Below are positions 19,470 through 30,959 of a stretch of 64,000 nt of DNA, piece by piece. This DNA comes from Akanthomyces muscarius (Eukaryota; Ascomycota; Sordariomycetes; Hypocreales; Cordycipitaceae). The notes under the pieces are model-generated. The model had not been told where the DNA came from, did no database searches, and saw nothing but the letters and a program-made list of their open reading frames with translations. Position numbers and translations under genes: made by a program. Position 1 is the stretch's first letter. Each line of letters starts with the position of its first letter. The stretch covers positions 55,962 through 119,961 of the forward strand of contig NW_026611616.1 of NCBI RefSeq assembly GCF_028009165.1, read 5' to 3'.

Positions 19470-19477
19470 TGTAAAAT
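19470..19477. repeat. hAT target-site duplication, right
   Basis: TGTAAAAT, identical to 16681-16688. Confidence 0.85.
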
Positions 19478-21250
19478 ACGGCATTCGAGACTGCACCCAC
19501 ACATCGGATCGGCTCGGCCTGGTACGCGGCACCCCAAAACAACAGTTGAGCGACCTCATGCGAGTAGGCGAGGAATACACGTCTCTGGTAGCCCAGGCAG
19601 TTGGTGATGTGATACGCGTAATAATAGTTGTCTCGACGACCAAGAAGAGAGTGACAGGTTTCATATAAGGTTGAGGGCTGTGGTTCAGAGCTGACTGCAC
19701 GAATTCGGGAAGAGAAGCGCTTGAGTGGTCAAATTTAGCAAATCGCCGATTCGGAGAACGAAGAAGAGGCTGACCGCACCATTCGCGATTTGACTCACAT
19801 CTTACAGTCTGACAAACCGAGGATGCTGCTAATTGTCGTACAATTAGCTAAGGGCCGCGAGATCCATGGCCTCTTCAACCCGCTGATTGCTGCCTATCAC
19901 TTCACCGAGCAGGGCAGGCCTTGGGGAAGATCGCGAAAGACTTAGCTAGGAGATCCTGGTTGCGCCCGAGAAGACTTGACTGATAGTCTAGCAGATTGCC
20001 ACCAACGCCGTTGCAGACGCGGTTCTCAAACTCATTCGCTAGGAAAATTGTTGGTTCGAAGGGCGAAATGGACGCTCGGGTCAATGCGATGCTCTAATCG
20101 GCCGCCCGGCATCTTACTTCGTACATGCCCAGCTCACCGAGACTGTTTAGTGGATATAGCAGCCCGGGACAAAAGTGCTATTACAAAGCTTATTCGAAAG
20201 TCTTTGGATCGTATAGTTTCGAAGATCCAGACCGCAAGTTCAGCCCGAAACCGATCGAGCTTGGAGGTCAGAGAGAAGCCCAAACCCCAACATGGCGGTT
20301 TGGAAGCGCCCTTGCGATGGGCGATATGAAGCTTACTTTAAGACAACATGTTGTCTACAGTAGAATGCAGTTTGTGTGGTACTAACAATTCATCTCGCAC
20401 GTTGTAGTAAGCAGATTCGTAAACGACATGAGCCTCGTTGCGATTGAGGACTCCCTTATTAGCCATCTCTCGACGCTTCTCAGATCGAGTAATTTTTTGC
20501 ACACGAGCAAAGAGAGATATTCGCCCCGAAGGAGAAACCCAAGAATTTTCCAGAGAGAAAACGCATGAAAGGGAAAACTTGAAACTCTTGAGATAGGGTT
20601 TCATGGTCTTAGGAACCTGCTCAAACGCAGGAACCTGACTAACGTCCCAGAACAGGATCAGTTGACATAAGAATTATTAAACAAATGTTTGCCGTGATAT
20701 CAAGACGTTCTGAGGAAGCGTCCAATGCCAATGATACTGTTAAGCAAAGAGACGTGCTGTCTATGCTCTACGGATGATATTGCCGTCGTTTCGATAGGCA
20801 TGATGGGGCGCGTTTGGAGGCGCGCCGAACGTTATCACCAAGGGCCTTCGTAACAGCTTCATGACCCGAATCTCCTCCTACAGCAGCAGCTATGCGCCAG
20901 TTGAGAAAGAGCTGTTTCTGTTCGATTATGAGTTTTGCTGGGAGCGGCTTCCGCCAGCGAAGAGATACGTGTGCTGTGTTATAGCTTTCTTATGCTGTGA
21001 GACTCGTTAACACGTGTTTCCACATAACAAAGAAACTAATGGGGAAGGTTTACAAGCAGTTGTCGCTGCTTGGGTAATGTGTTCGTCTCTCAGTCGCCAG
21101 CTGAGAGCGCCTCCAGTTCCCTAGTATCGCTTGTTTATCCTCGAACAATAGAAGTCCGCAAGCTTTACGAAGGTTGGAAGGGTCTACCTAGGTATCTCCG
21201 TATCGCAGCTTCAGGCTCGGGTGTGAATCGAGGTCTGAGGCTACGGGGGA
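19478..21250. other. intergenic, no gene recognised
   Basis: Short open stretches, such as plus-strand coding potential around 19730-19930 and 20125-20385, resemble no family that I know. I see no RNA gene or repeat. Confidence 0.4.
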
Positions 21251-21254
21251 TCTT

Positions 21255-24092
21255 CCTCTAGTAGAAGAGGTGGATTGGAGACTTCCTTCACCCACACAGG
21301 CAGCCAAGTTCGGCGTTTTCGTGATTTAAGCGCTTATGATGTCGGTAAAATCTCCGTAGTGTCCTCGACACTGGGAGATATCCTAGCTACCGTCACTGAA
21401 ATGTTAGCTCCGGGAGTTTCTCTACTTCAGCCTTTAGTTAGAGACCACGATAACTCTCGCGATTCACTTCGTCCCACTACCGCTGAAATGCGATGGCAAG
21501 TTGGATTCGTATATGGCGCTAAGAGTTTGCCACGGCGTTTTGCATCTTGTGTTCCTGCTGTAAGAAGCGGCGGGTAAGCGAAGTGCCGGCTTCATTCCAG
21601 AGCGCGGTTTTAGACGTTGTTCTCAACGAGGATAAGATCATCCGACAGTCGGCGGTTAGAGTCTTCTTGGATGGCCTGAGATGTCCTTTTAACGCTCTCC
21701 CCGCTGCTTGATACCAGACGTCTATCCCGTAGAAAAGAGCTAGCATAACCACTGCCAATACGCGCTTTCGTGCTGTAGCAGGTGAGAACACGCGAACGGC
21801 ATTGCTCATACTTCTTAGATGTTAAATGATGCCATTGGGGGTGGTGAAGTTTAGGCGTGGGTCGAACCAGACGCCAAGCCACCGTATTGCGAGTTTAGGC
21901 TGTATGGTCTGGTACTGGTGCTGGATAGAAGACAGATCTCTTCGTCTTTGGTTTGCCAGGTTAATCACTTGGGTCTTCTTAATGTCGAAAGCAAAACCAT
22001 CTTGGCGACCCCATTCCTCCATTACCACAATCGCGGCCTTAGCTTGGTCGGTGGTTTCATCGAGTGTCTACGACAAAGAAAATGTCGGTGTTGTCGGGGT
22101 ATCCGTATCAATGAGCAGCGCCAGGGAGGAAGTAGAGCGCCTCTATCGCCAGCATTCACAGGATCGACGAGAGAGAGGAGTATTTTGGGATGTCACATCG
22201 GAAACCTATTGTCTCCGCGATGGCGTCTTCAAAGCGGACTTTCACTAGCCGTTGCACAAGGAATGCCGCTCTCCAACATATACGAAATTGTGGCCAGCCT
22301 TGCTTCCGTAGCTTGAGAACTGAACTGTTTCACAGAATCGCATCAAATACTCCTTTTAATCGTTATCGCTAGTGTGGCGAGCTTCTTTGCCGGCGTGCCT
22401 GCTCAACATCATGTGTGGGTAGTACAGCGATATCGGTTGTGCTTTTTTGGGGGTTTTGCATTTGATGGCTAGGTAGAACATGTGCTTGTGATGATGCGTT
22501 CCATGCCCTTACCTAGGCAGGAGATCAGGGAGATCGGATGCCATGCCTAGGCTTGGGTACGGTTCCATTTGTTTGGTTTTGGTCTCATGACCACTTAAGC
22601 CGTGCGCCATGAGCTTGGGTGAAAACCTGGCCGTAGGCAGCCATTGTAGAGGTTTGTTATGAGGCGAACTATCGTCGGCCAAAGCTTGTGAAGTGTGTTC
22701 ACCATGATGCCATCAGCCCCGGGGGGGGGGGGTATTGGCAGTGCTGAGGAGTCCGAACCCGGCTTCCTCGTACAAGATTGTGCGGCTAAAGGGGGTCGAG
22801 GCTGTGGGAGCGACAGAGTGAGATCAGACGTCTTCGATATCGTCGCTGGCCATACGTCGTGTGAGTTTGGCCTGTCCTACGGCTTGAGCTTTGTCTCTAT
22901 TCGTTAAGAAATTGCCCGCCAGCCTGAACAGGAGGCGGTGATATCCGTCGTCGAGCTTTCGCCAGCGAATAGCTTTGTAGACGTCATCTGGTGCTGTGAC
23001 GTGAGCAACAAAGCCTTCCATTTTGTCTCCTAAGGATATTGTATCTGTGAATTCGCTAAGGGGCTTCTGTGGCTAGCACTTCGATACACAGTGTGTAGTG
23101 AAATGAGCCCATGGTCAGGTACTCTTCTACCGCCCGGAGGGTTGCCAGTGTCAAAAAATGGCTAGGTCAGTTGTGGTTGAGCGTTCAGGAAGCCGTGCGC
23201 GGATTGTTCCTATATCTGATTCGTCTCCGAACGTATGTGAGCACCCATGGGCGTCTCTATAGAGTCCAGTAGGAGACCGGAGAGAAGCAGAGAAAGCCAA
23301 AGTGGTCTAACACCCGGCAGAGGCCTCTCTTTTCGTTATATGACGACTGTGGTTTTGGAGTAGACCCATATTATAGTCTTTCAAATGCTAGCTGAAGGGC
23401 TGCTTGGTGTGCAGGTTCGCTCTTTTCGACGTTGGCCTGGTATAAGCGAATTGATATGGGTTTGTTGTTTCCGGGAATTGGACCTTACACGAGTGTGCCT
23501 TGTTGTTTTTTAGCGGCTATTATCATGAAGGTGAAGATGGTGAAGGCGCGACCATTATCGTGTCACTTGAAAGTCCTGCAGGATTTATCAACACCCGTCC
23601 AGGGACAGCTGCTTTAATTTTGGACTCTTTTTCTGTGGTGTGGCAAATTGATGTCGTTCTCACGACTTGGGGCTGGCAAGCAGGGCTTTGTTCTGTTGAT
23701 GGTTGTTGAAGGGGAGAGCGTGAGGTGGAGCAAGTGGGGCGGATGCCTCTATTTCCCGATCTTCCACTTCACCTTCGTGGTCTTTGTCTTGTTCCTCGGC
23801 TTCTACTTCGATGTCCATGCTCCCCTCTGAGACATGAAGTTCGTCCAAGTGGCCTATGATGTCCTCCTCTGGAAGAGGCGTTGTGGCTCCGTCTCGGTAG
23901 AGTGCTGTTTCCCGCCTCAGCCATCTCAGTGTCAGGCGCGTCCTGGTTTGCCGTAGAGGCCTGCATGGCTCCAAAAAGCTTAGCCTGCTGTTGCGAGAGC
24001 TCCCGTCGCTCGTACACAGCTTTGCCTTGCTGGATGTCATAGCTATTCAGTCTTGAATACCGCAAGATCACTAACCTACTCGTCACTACCAT
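21255..24092 (-). pseudogene. LINE D, decayed Tad-type LINE of the LINE C family
   Basis: Minus-strand fragments match LINE C ORF2 in order. Endonuclease C-terminal sequence lies near 23040-23110. The ITAPDDVYKAIRW region and the linker lie at 22824-23021. RT palm remnants with an EEWGR...FAFDIKKT block lie at 21822-22028, and RT thumb at 21519-21809. C-terminal sequence resumes at 21260-21510 with the RNase H domain missing. An acidic ORF1 C-terminus is likely at 23660-24092 (EGEVEDREIEASAPLAPP). There are many stops and frame changes, so this copy is old compared with A and C. Confidence 0.75.
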
Positions 24093-24437
24093 GGACGAGT
24101 TTGGATAGCGAGCAAAAGAGCATCTCGTCGTTCATGCCACGTCAGACTGCCAATTAAATGTCAGTGAGCAATTGATGGAAGAAGCTTACTGCTGAAGCTG
24201 GCAGAAGAAGAAATAATTATATTTTTGGAACATCATCAGAGATTTGGCATCGGACCAAATTCTTCGAATTAACCCTCGCCCCCAAGTGCCTCTCACTACC
24301 GGTTCCCAAAAATTTGCTCTTTTCAGGTTGCTCAACAGCCTGCACACAATCTTCTATACAGATTTTTTGTATTACTGCATCGTTTTGAGCATAAGTAGCG
24401 TCTGCCACAACTCTTCTTAGAATTAGGCTTGGTGCTA

Positions 24438-25809
24438 CAGTCGGTCAGCAAAAGTTCCGCTCGGTCCGCTTTTTTGATAGGTCACTCCCGACAGCACATA
24501 ATTTGCAGCACATCACAACATATGCAATAGTGGTCTAAATTAATTAAAAATTTAAATACAGAATCGTAATTATATGATTTTAGCGCTTCCAGAATTAATA
24601 CTTCGTATACCAACCCTCAGCGTTGATAACGGCTTGAAGGCGCCGGACTATCGACGTGGCAAGCTTTTCTAATAGCTCATCTTTAAACTCCTCCCACGCC
24701 TCCTCTGATGCTCTAATTAATCTCTCCATAGATGCAATGCTCGAAGGCATCTCTGCTAATGCCGGATCTTTTTTTAAAACTTGTTCTTTGAGTAATTTCC
24801 ATAGGTTTTCGATCGGGTTAAGATCGGGCGAGTAGGGCGGCCAATCCACCAGGTTGATCCCATGTTCTCCAGACCACTCACGTAGCCATTTTTTAACTAT
24901 TCGAGCTGTGTGAGTTGGAGCGTTATCTTGAATAAAGAAATAACCAGGTTCTGCAATTGTAGGCAAATTTTCCTGCAGGCAGGCGAGTATTTGGCGGCTA
25001 GTAACGCCGCCTCGTTTTGAATTGGGGTCGCCTGGAAGGGCCACTAAGTTTGTCCGCATACCACAGGCAAATCCAGCCCAAAACATTTGAGAATGACGGG
25101 TTGACTTATTTCGAGGCTGGAAATTCTTTTTGTGTTTTTTATCTTTCTATACGATGTTAGGCTGTGAAGTTATCGCGTGTTGAAGTTCGTACTAGTTTGC
25201 AGAACACCCACTCTCTCCGAGCCCCGTCACCGCGTGCAATTGTGGTCTCGTCAGAGAAGATCCAGCGCTCCCAAACTCTAGAATCTTGATTAATATATCT
25301 TTGAGCAAATCGTAGGTGCTTTGCCGCAACTATTTCAGATAATTTCGGGCGTGTAAGCGCGAGTGTGTGCATAATACCCTGCTTCTTAAGGTACCGAGTT
25401 AAAGTAGAGATTGAGCACTCTAGACCTGCCTCCCGGAGTAAATCAATGTTCTTAATAAATGGATTATTGGCTATTATACGCAATAAAACCCTTTTATCAC
25501 GCTCTGTAATTGTTGCTGGGCGGCCGCAGCGCTTCATCGATGTTGCACTTTTTTTAACCCGATAGCGCTTAGCGATACCACGGATGCTGTTGACTGGAAC
25601 TCCCTCCTCAGCTGCGATAATCGATGGTTTGATACCTGCATCGTACTTTGTAACAATCCTTGTTCGCTTATGAGGTGAATACTGTTTTTTAATTGTATTT
25701 TCATCCATTGTGGGAGAAGTTATCGCGGTTACAAAAGTGTGTTGTTTGTGGTGTGACGCGAGGTACGGGGTCGCGCCAGTAATCGAGCGGAATTATTGCT
25801 TCCCCACTG
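24438..25809 (-). mobile_element. Tc1/mariner transposon, complete
   Basis: This 1,372-bp element is bounded by TA dinucleotides at 24436-24437 and 25810-25811. The terminal inverted repeats of about 30 bp are imperfect: both ends begin CAGT and share AGCAA and TTCCGCTCG at matching distances. The transposase lies inside on the minus strand. Size, TA target and repeats fit the Tc1/mariner superfamily. Confidence 0.87.
24595..25708 (-). CDS. Tc1/mariner DDE transposase, probably with one intron
   Basis: The first 183 codons (25157-25708) hold an N-terminal helix-turn-helix pair (with GRPATITERDKR) and the first catalytic Asp in IFSDETTI. The second part (24595-25086 and a little upstream) holds the second Asp in FIQDNAPTH and the catalytic Glu in SPDLNPIENLWKLLK, spaced as in DD34E transposases. 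The two parts are in different frames. A candidate intron at about 25117-25192 (GTACGA donor, CTAAC branch point, TTTCCAG acceptor, about 76 nt) would join them in frame as a protein of about 345 residues, the normal length. A simple frameshift is the alternative. Confidence 0.78.
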
Positions 25810-25811
25810 TA

Positions 25812-27690
25812 CAAAGCCGAAAACGGCGTGTAAAGTGGGTGCTTTCCAGGAGCCTCGAACAGGCCACACAGTGCACTGGGTTTTTCAGTATCTAGACTTT
25901 TGTTAACTCAGTGGCAACCTCATATTGCACCTATGGGCGCCTGAAAAGATCTATTTCAACTCGATCAAATTTTTACTGTCCCCTCATATTCTCAATTTGA
26001 TTTCGATTCAACTTCATGTCGACATCGCTCTATTACTGAACGTCTGTAGGTGCTGCAGGATGGTAACTACTCACGGAGATACAATTTCACTTGGCAGCCA
26101 CGAAGTAGGCCAAAGAAGACGGCAGAGTGCCATGGACACATTGCCAGAGCCTTGAGCAGGGATTTGAATTGTCACTGCGAGATGCGACGTGGCAACTCCC
26201 TGTGTCTTAGGGCCGTAATCATGAGTCAGTCTCAAATCTGCTTGAACCACGTGGGTGAGTGCCGGAGTCGCAAGAATTCGGTAATTAGAATAAAAATGCT
26301 TCTACAACTCCCAGAAGCCGCCTGATACCTATTGGGAAAGTCCGAGTAACAATAGCTGCGACTGCCAACTGTCGGACGAAGCCGCGCCTACAATTCCTTA
26401 TAATGCCGGGCGGCAATTGTCTGTAATTCGTCGCCATCCTAAAATCAAGTCAGAGACAGGCATTATCATGTAGCCACACAAGCTTGGGGGGTATCGCCTA
26501 CTGCCGAAGTTGGAGAAAGCTACAGAAGAAGCAACCCTGCCTAGTGAACGATACTGAAATCCTGATCACTACAACTCATCGTAGCGTTGAGCCGTTTCAA
26601 AAGCGTTACAACAACCTAGAAACCGAATTGGTAGTCATTGGAAACGAATTCAGGACTGGAATGAGTTAGAAGCAAGAAGCGCAATGTGACCGCGCTTAAC
26701 ATAACTTTTGAAAGCATGCATATCGAGAGCAGCAAGCTGGCAGAAGCTGCAATAACCAATTGACCTGGGAAAAAAGCAAAATTGAAGAAGGGGACGATCT
26801 CAGTGGTGGCGTCTGTTTCGCGAGGCACATCTAATGAGGTGTGCTTGGCCGCCATGTGAAAAGGCCAGGAACCACTGCTGGCAGTTTGAAGGTGAGCACT
26901 ATTCACTATGCCATCACTACTTGAAACCCCCAATCGATCACTTGCAAGCTGGTAAGCCTCTCCACGGGCGTGGAGCATGTCCACGAAACCTGCCACAGAC
27001 TGGCTCTCGATGACGAGCGCGATCTTCAATCTCGAGGGGAAGAGACGGAGCTACCTTCAATCGACGACGCCAAGGATCAGATACCTTGACAATTATTCCG
27101 CCGAGCCCTATATTCCCGCAGAAGCCTCCTCGACAATACTTTTGAAACAACACCTTTGAAAGCTTTGGCCAGCGCAGCGAGGATTTCGTTCAAGCGTATA
27201 CTGTGTGGCGGAAACATGACGCATCTGATGAGTGAAGGGTTTAAATGGTTCAATGCAGCAATTAGCCTTACGGAACGCGCCTGAACTCGACGTCATGCAC
27301 AGTTATAAAGACCGGACATGAATTGGTTTTCTAAATGGAATAAGGTGGATGGTGCAACATGGCTCTGGCGTCCCACGAATAAGGAAAGAAGGAGAGATAG
27401 CAGAGGGCAACAGGCAACGGGCAACAGAGAACTGACAACAGGTAATTACAAACATATAGCCAAGCATTTGCAAACTGAAAAGCTACCCCTCATGTTTGGG
27501 TTCTGATTCCCTCAATATACTAGTGCGAGTCACCAGGGAGCGGCTTGGCGCTCCACATGAGGCTCTGCATATCAGAGCAGCAATCACGTGAAGAGCTTCC
27601 CCTCACTCTCGACACGAGCGTTTGGCCAACGAATGCTTGCAGTGCCACAAACATCGCGGTTCACTAATTAAGAATTATAGCCAACGCTAC
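25812..27690. other. intergenic, no gene recognised
   Basis: Only short ORFs are present. A minus-strand ORF at 26616-27029 (137 codons) has a hydrophobic stretch but no recognisable domain and no supporting features. I see no RNA gene. Confidence 0.4.
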
Positions 27691-28295
27691 ATGATGGATT
27701 TTGACTCTCGATTTGGACACACCATTACGCAGTGCAGGCATAAAATTCAGTATACATTTACGAATGAGCTGCTCTCTGCAGAATCACTGAACAATGCCGG
27801 ACCTACTGCTTCTGGCTATGTCACCAATGGCAAATTCACGACGCTTCCGAAGAACGACCGCCTCGCCGTGTATGGCGATATTGTCGCTACCGCTATGCTC
27901 TGCCGAGACTGGTACCATGAAAGCTCCAGCAAAGGTGGTGTAACTCTGGCAACCAAACCTACCATGTGCAACTTCACTTACGAGGATAAGCTACCTGGAC
28001 GTCAATTCGTAACCAGTTTTTGAGCAACACCTATCTTGCCGAAACAGGGTTCTCTCTCGGGCTAGATCATTGCGTCATCAAGGACGCCGGTACATCTTCC
28101 GTTTCGGATAAAATGATGGCGATAGCTGTGGGGGCTATCTTAGGAGCGGTGCATCTGGACGGCGGCGATGACGCCTTACGCCATGTACTGGCACAGCTTC
28201 GCATCGTCAGCCCGACCGACCCTTTGGTAATGTTCCATGATCCTAGCCTGTTTCTCGCATGTACAATGCAGATCTGTAACGATCTACACGGGTAA
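27691..28295 (+). pseudogene. RNase III-domain protein, frameshifted and missing a catalytic Glu
   Basis: The sequence matches a single RNase III domain of fungal type: KIQYTFTNELLSAESLNNAG, then the signature helix NDRLAVYGDIVATAML, then SNTYLAETGFSLGLDHCV and DKMMAIAVGAILGAVHLDGG. RNase III enzymes cut double-stranded RNA with acidic residues in the LGD helix and in the later VEA helix. Here the LGD-type Asp is kept, but the position normally held by Glu is Gly (GGG codon, one transition from GAG). Around 28015-28025 the frame shifts by one base at a TTTTT run. The ATG at 27691 is the first of the frame. It may be a dead copy; a sequencing error could explain the frameshift but not the Gly. 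Confidence 0.68.
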
Positions 28296-29510
28296 ACTCT
28301 TGTGGTCTCATTCGCGAGGGCTCCGAAGTGTCTATTATGCGGGACAGCCAGTCTCTGCAATGCTCTTGACCGCACCAGTCGTGGCGCGCTCGAGTGGCAA
28401 AATGAGAACATTTTGTTTTAAGGCGGTCGATCGTCGTTGTACAGCGGGACTTGTTTTGCAATGGGCGGCGCTGCGGCCGGCGGGCTACGAATTCATCGCG
28501 GAGCATGGCAAGCCCTGCATAATGGAACTGCGTGGCCTTTGCGAATCCGGGACCTCTTTGATTAACAGCGAAGCGGCGCTAGTCAAACTAAAAATGCGGT
28601 CTGCTGACATATGCATAGGCTTAAACATGCCACATCGACGTGAAAACAGGGATATTGTGCTGGATGGAGATGCGCGAGAATCATGGCTGGTTAATGATAT
28701 GCAGATTGTAAAGGCTACATTGTTCAACACCATGTACACACTATCGCACACATCATATCATGTATGCTTTGTTGATATTTGTTCATGGGGAATATCATTC
28801 ATATCAATGCTCGGAAAGAGAAATAGTCGACTAAGCTTAATCGATTTATCATAAGCAGCAAACATCTGCGAGAGCAAGGTTAGCTCAGACCTCGACTGGA
28901 ACGTTGTGGATTGAGGCATTGTCCATTCTGTTTGCTTGTGTAATTCCCAAGCCGTTTACAAGACAATCAGCTAGAACCACTAATCATTACCCCTATATCC
29001 ACAAATCGTAAATCTCAAGCTTTACCCAACTATCTGCCCGAAGACCTCGGCGTGGCGTTGATATTCATCCTGTTCCATGCCTCTCCTCTATATCATTTTT
29101 AATCCGATTGTGGCTGAATTCAATGCGATCCTGAGCAACGGGGCATTAGTAAACCCCCCCCCCCACCAGGAAGACCGGCCAAATAGCGAATACTCCTTGT
29201 AGCAATATCGATGACTCAACTGCTCCCAACTAGTACTAATAATCTCATTAACTGAACTCTGATGGATGAGCTGTCGAATGTGGCAGAGCGACGGCTAATA
29301 AAACGCGCGTTCACGCCGGCGAGTCGAAAAGAGGCAATCTTCTTCATGTTTGTAATTCAATACTTCATTTGAGAAATTTGAGAAATTTGTTCTTGTACGA
29401 CTAGTGGCAAGTTGGGCTGAGATTGATAGCAAGGACTGCGCTCCATGACAACGATAATCAACGATGCAATGTTTACATTATGCTAGCCAAACTTTCCATC
29501 TTGCCAGAGG
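28296..29510. other. intergenic, no gene recognised
   Basis: An ATG-started ORF runs to 28854 in another frame, overlapping the end of the RNase III-like gene, but it resembles nothing known. A run of C residues lies at 29153-29165. No other structure is seen. Confidence 0.4.
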
Positions 29511-30959
29511 CTATCTGTATCTGCCGAAGCTCGCGCGTCTGACTTGGAGAGATGGCGGGGCAAACGTCATGTGTTTTCCTTGCGTCTTGTAATCTGAAGC
29601 CTGGGAGGCTGCGATGCGTTCGCGAGTCGCAGTCAAGATGCGTTTCATTGACAGGCCACCGTTCTGTGCTTTGTATGTGTCCCACAGTATGGGTAGACTT
29701 TCGATGTTTGTCGCACACATGTTTACGACGGCAGGCTCAATTGGTCGCCGCTCCAGCAGCGCATCGTCGCCGCCGTACGCCGGGTTGCACAGCTCCCGGT
29801 AGTGAGCCTTGCGGCTAACCCAGTGCTGCTTGTCGGCGTCGTCGAGCCCTGGGCACGTCCACACACATTTGACAAGGCCACTTACGTAGACTCTCGACGT
29901 CGGGCGGCATGCCACCTCCATGAGCTGAATTTCGTGGATGTTGCCGAGCCGCACGCCGAAAAGTGTAAAGAGGGCGTTGGACTGGCTGCGAATATCAAAC
30001 ACGACTTTCGGCACAGCGGTGGATTCCAGCACGCTCTGCATGGTCCAGCTGCTCTCGCATCCCGGCGTCATGAAAGCGGCATCGCCCAGAGCCACGATGT
30101 CTATCACGTAGGTGGTTGCCTGAGGACGTATATGAAGTGTTAGGAGGCAGGCAACGCCAAAACTACCCAACTGACGCCCCTCGACATCCAGATAGATGCA
30201 GGGCATAGCGGTTGGGAGACTTGACATGCTGTCTAGTAGCCGCCGCAGGCTGTCGTGATCATCAACAAGTTCACGCCTGTACCCTTGCAGTTTGGAGGTG
30301 AAAGTTTCCACCTCTAACTCGGACGACTCCGTTTCTGAAGTAGACAACTCTGTCTCTGGAGCAGACGACTCCGTGTCTGCCCGGGACAGGCCAGTTACTG
30401 ACATGCAAAAGCCCTTGTCGGAAGCCGATGAAGAGTCGGTCTCTGCGGCTTCGTCTGCCTCTGCAAGCTGGCCCCGAACTAAAGACCATTCAGCTGAGTC
30501 GATGGTGCGGGGCGTGCTATCGACGTCGGACCTTGAAGGGCAGGTCACCTTCTCCGCCCGAAAGCTCTGCGCGAGCCGCGTCTTGTTCGAATTCGGGGCT
30601 GCAAAGAGATGTGACCACAACGGCTTCACCGCGACGGCATTTTCTGATTGTGGTCGCCGCATTTCCGTTGAGGACTGCGTCGGCTTTTTCGGTGTCTCGA
30701 TTGGCGGCGACTTTGCCTTGTCCAAAGGCGAGCGGCAAGCTTTGTCAATGACGGCCCTGCAGGGCGCATCGTCAGTGCTGCACTGCTGACTAACAGCCGT
30801 GCTGGCCGGAGGGCTCCGCGATGCAGGGGAAGCAAACAGATGCGACCACGTTGGTTTGGCCGCAGAGATTGTCATTGTGGTTTTGCGAGTCGCGAGTGAG
30901 TGCGGGGACATGTCAGGCTGCACTTGACCGTGCGAATTTTCAAAGACACGTAAGCACAT
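29511..30959 (-). CDS. 3'-5' exonuclease-like (DEDD fold) protein with N-terminal repeated motif
   Basis: This is a 482-residue protein. The C-terminal half (about 250-460) matches the ribonuclease H-like 3'-5' exonuclease fold of fungal EXD-type proteins: IYLDVEG with the Asp-x-Glu pair near residue 257, PKVVFDIRSQSNAL near 320, LMEVACRP, and an SLPILWDTY block near 420. Asp positions expected in motif II (DSDAL) and motif III (QDV) read QSNAL and TNI, so the domain may be catalytically impaired. The N-terminal half is probably disordered and holds two copies of KPxWSHLFA (residues 35-43 and 112-120) and Ser/Glu/Thr-rich acidic sequence around 165-215. The start is the ATG at 30957-30959. 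A 20-bp minisatellite lies upstream. Confidence 0.78.
   Translation of the reverse strand: MCLRVFENSHGQVQPDMSPHSLATRKTTMTISAAKPTWSHLFASPASRSPPASTAVSQQCSTDDAPCRAVIDKACRSPLDKAKSPPIETPKKPTQSSTEMRRPQSENAVAVKPLWSHLFAAPNSNKTRLAQSFRAEKVTCPSRSDVDSTPRTIDSAEWSLVRGQLAEADEAAETDSSSASDKGFCMSVTGLSRADTESSAPETELSTSETESSELEVETFTSKLQGYRRELVDDHDSLRRLLDSMSSLPTAMPCIYLDVEGRQLGSFGVACLLTLHIRPQATTYVIDIVALGDAAFMTPGCESSWTMQSVLESTAVPKVVFDIRSQSNALFTLFGVRLGNIHEIQLMEVACRPTSRVYVSGLVKCVWTCPGLDDADKQHWVSRKAHYRELCNPAYGGDDALLERRPIEPAVVNMCATNIESLPILWDTYKAQNGGLSMKRILTATRERIAASQASDYKTQGKHMTFAPPSLQVRRASFGRYR

Noticed and set aside
22721..22731. Homopolymer runs (G here, C at 29153-29165) as functional elements
   Set aside because: They are isolated simple runs without associated structure, as likely sequencing or slippage products as anything else.
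28237..28854. 205-codon ATG-started ORF after the RNase III-like domain
   Set aside because: It overlaps the RNase III frame, resembles nothing known, and its composition does not look like a folded protein.
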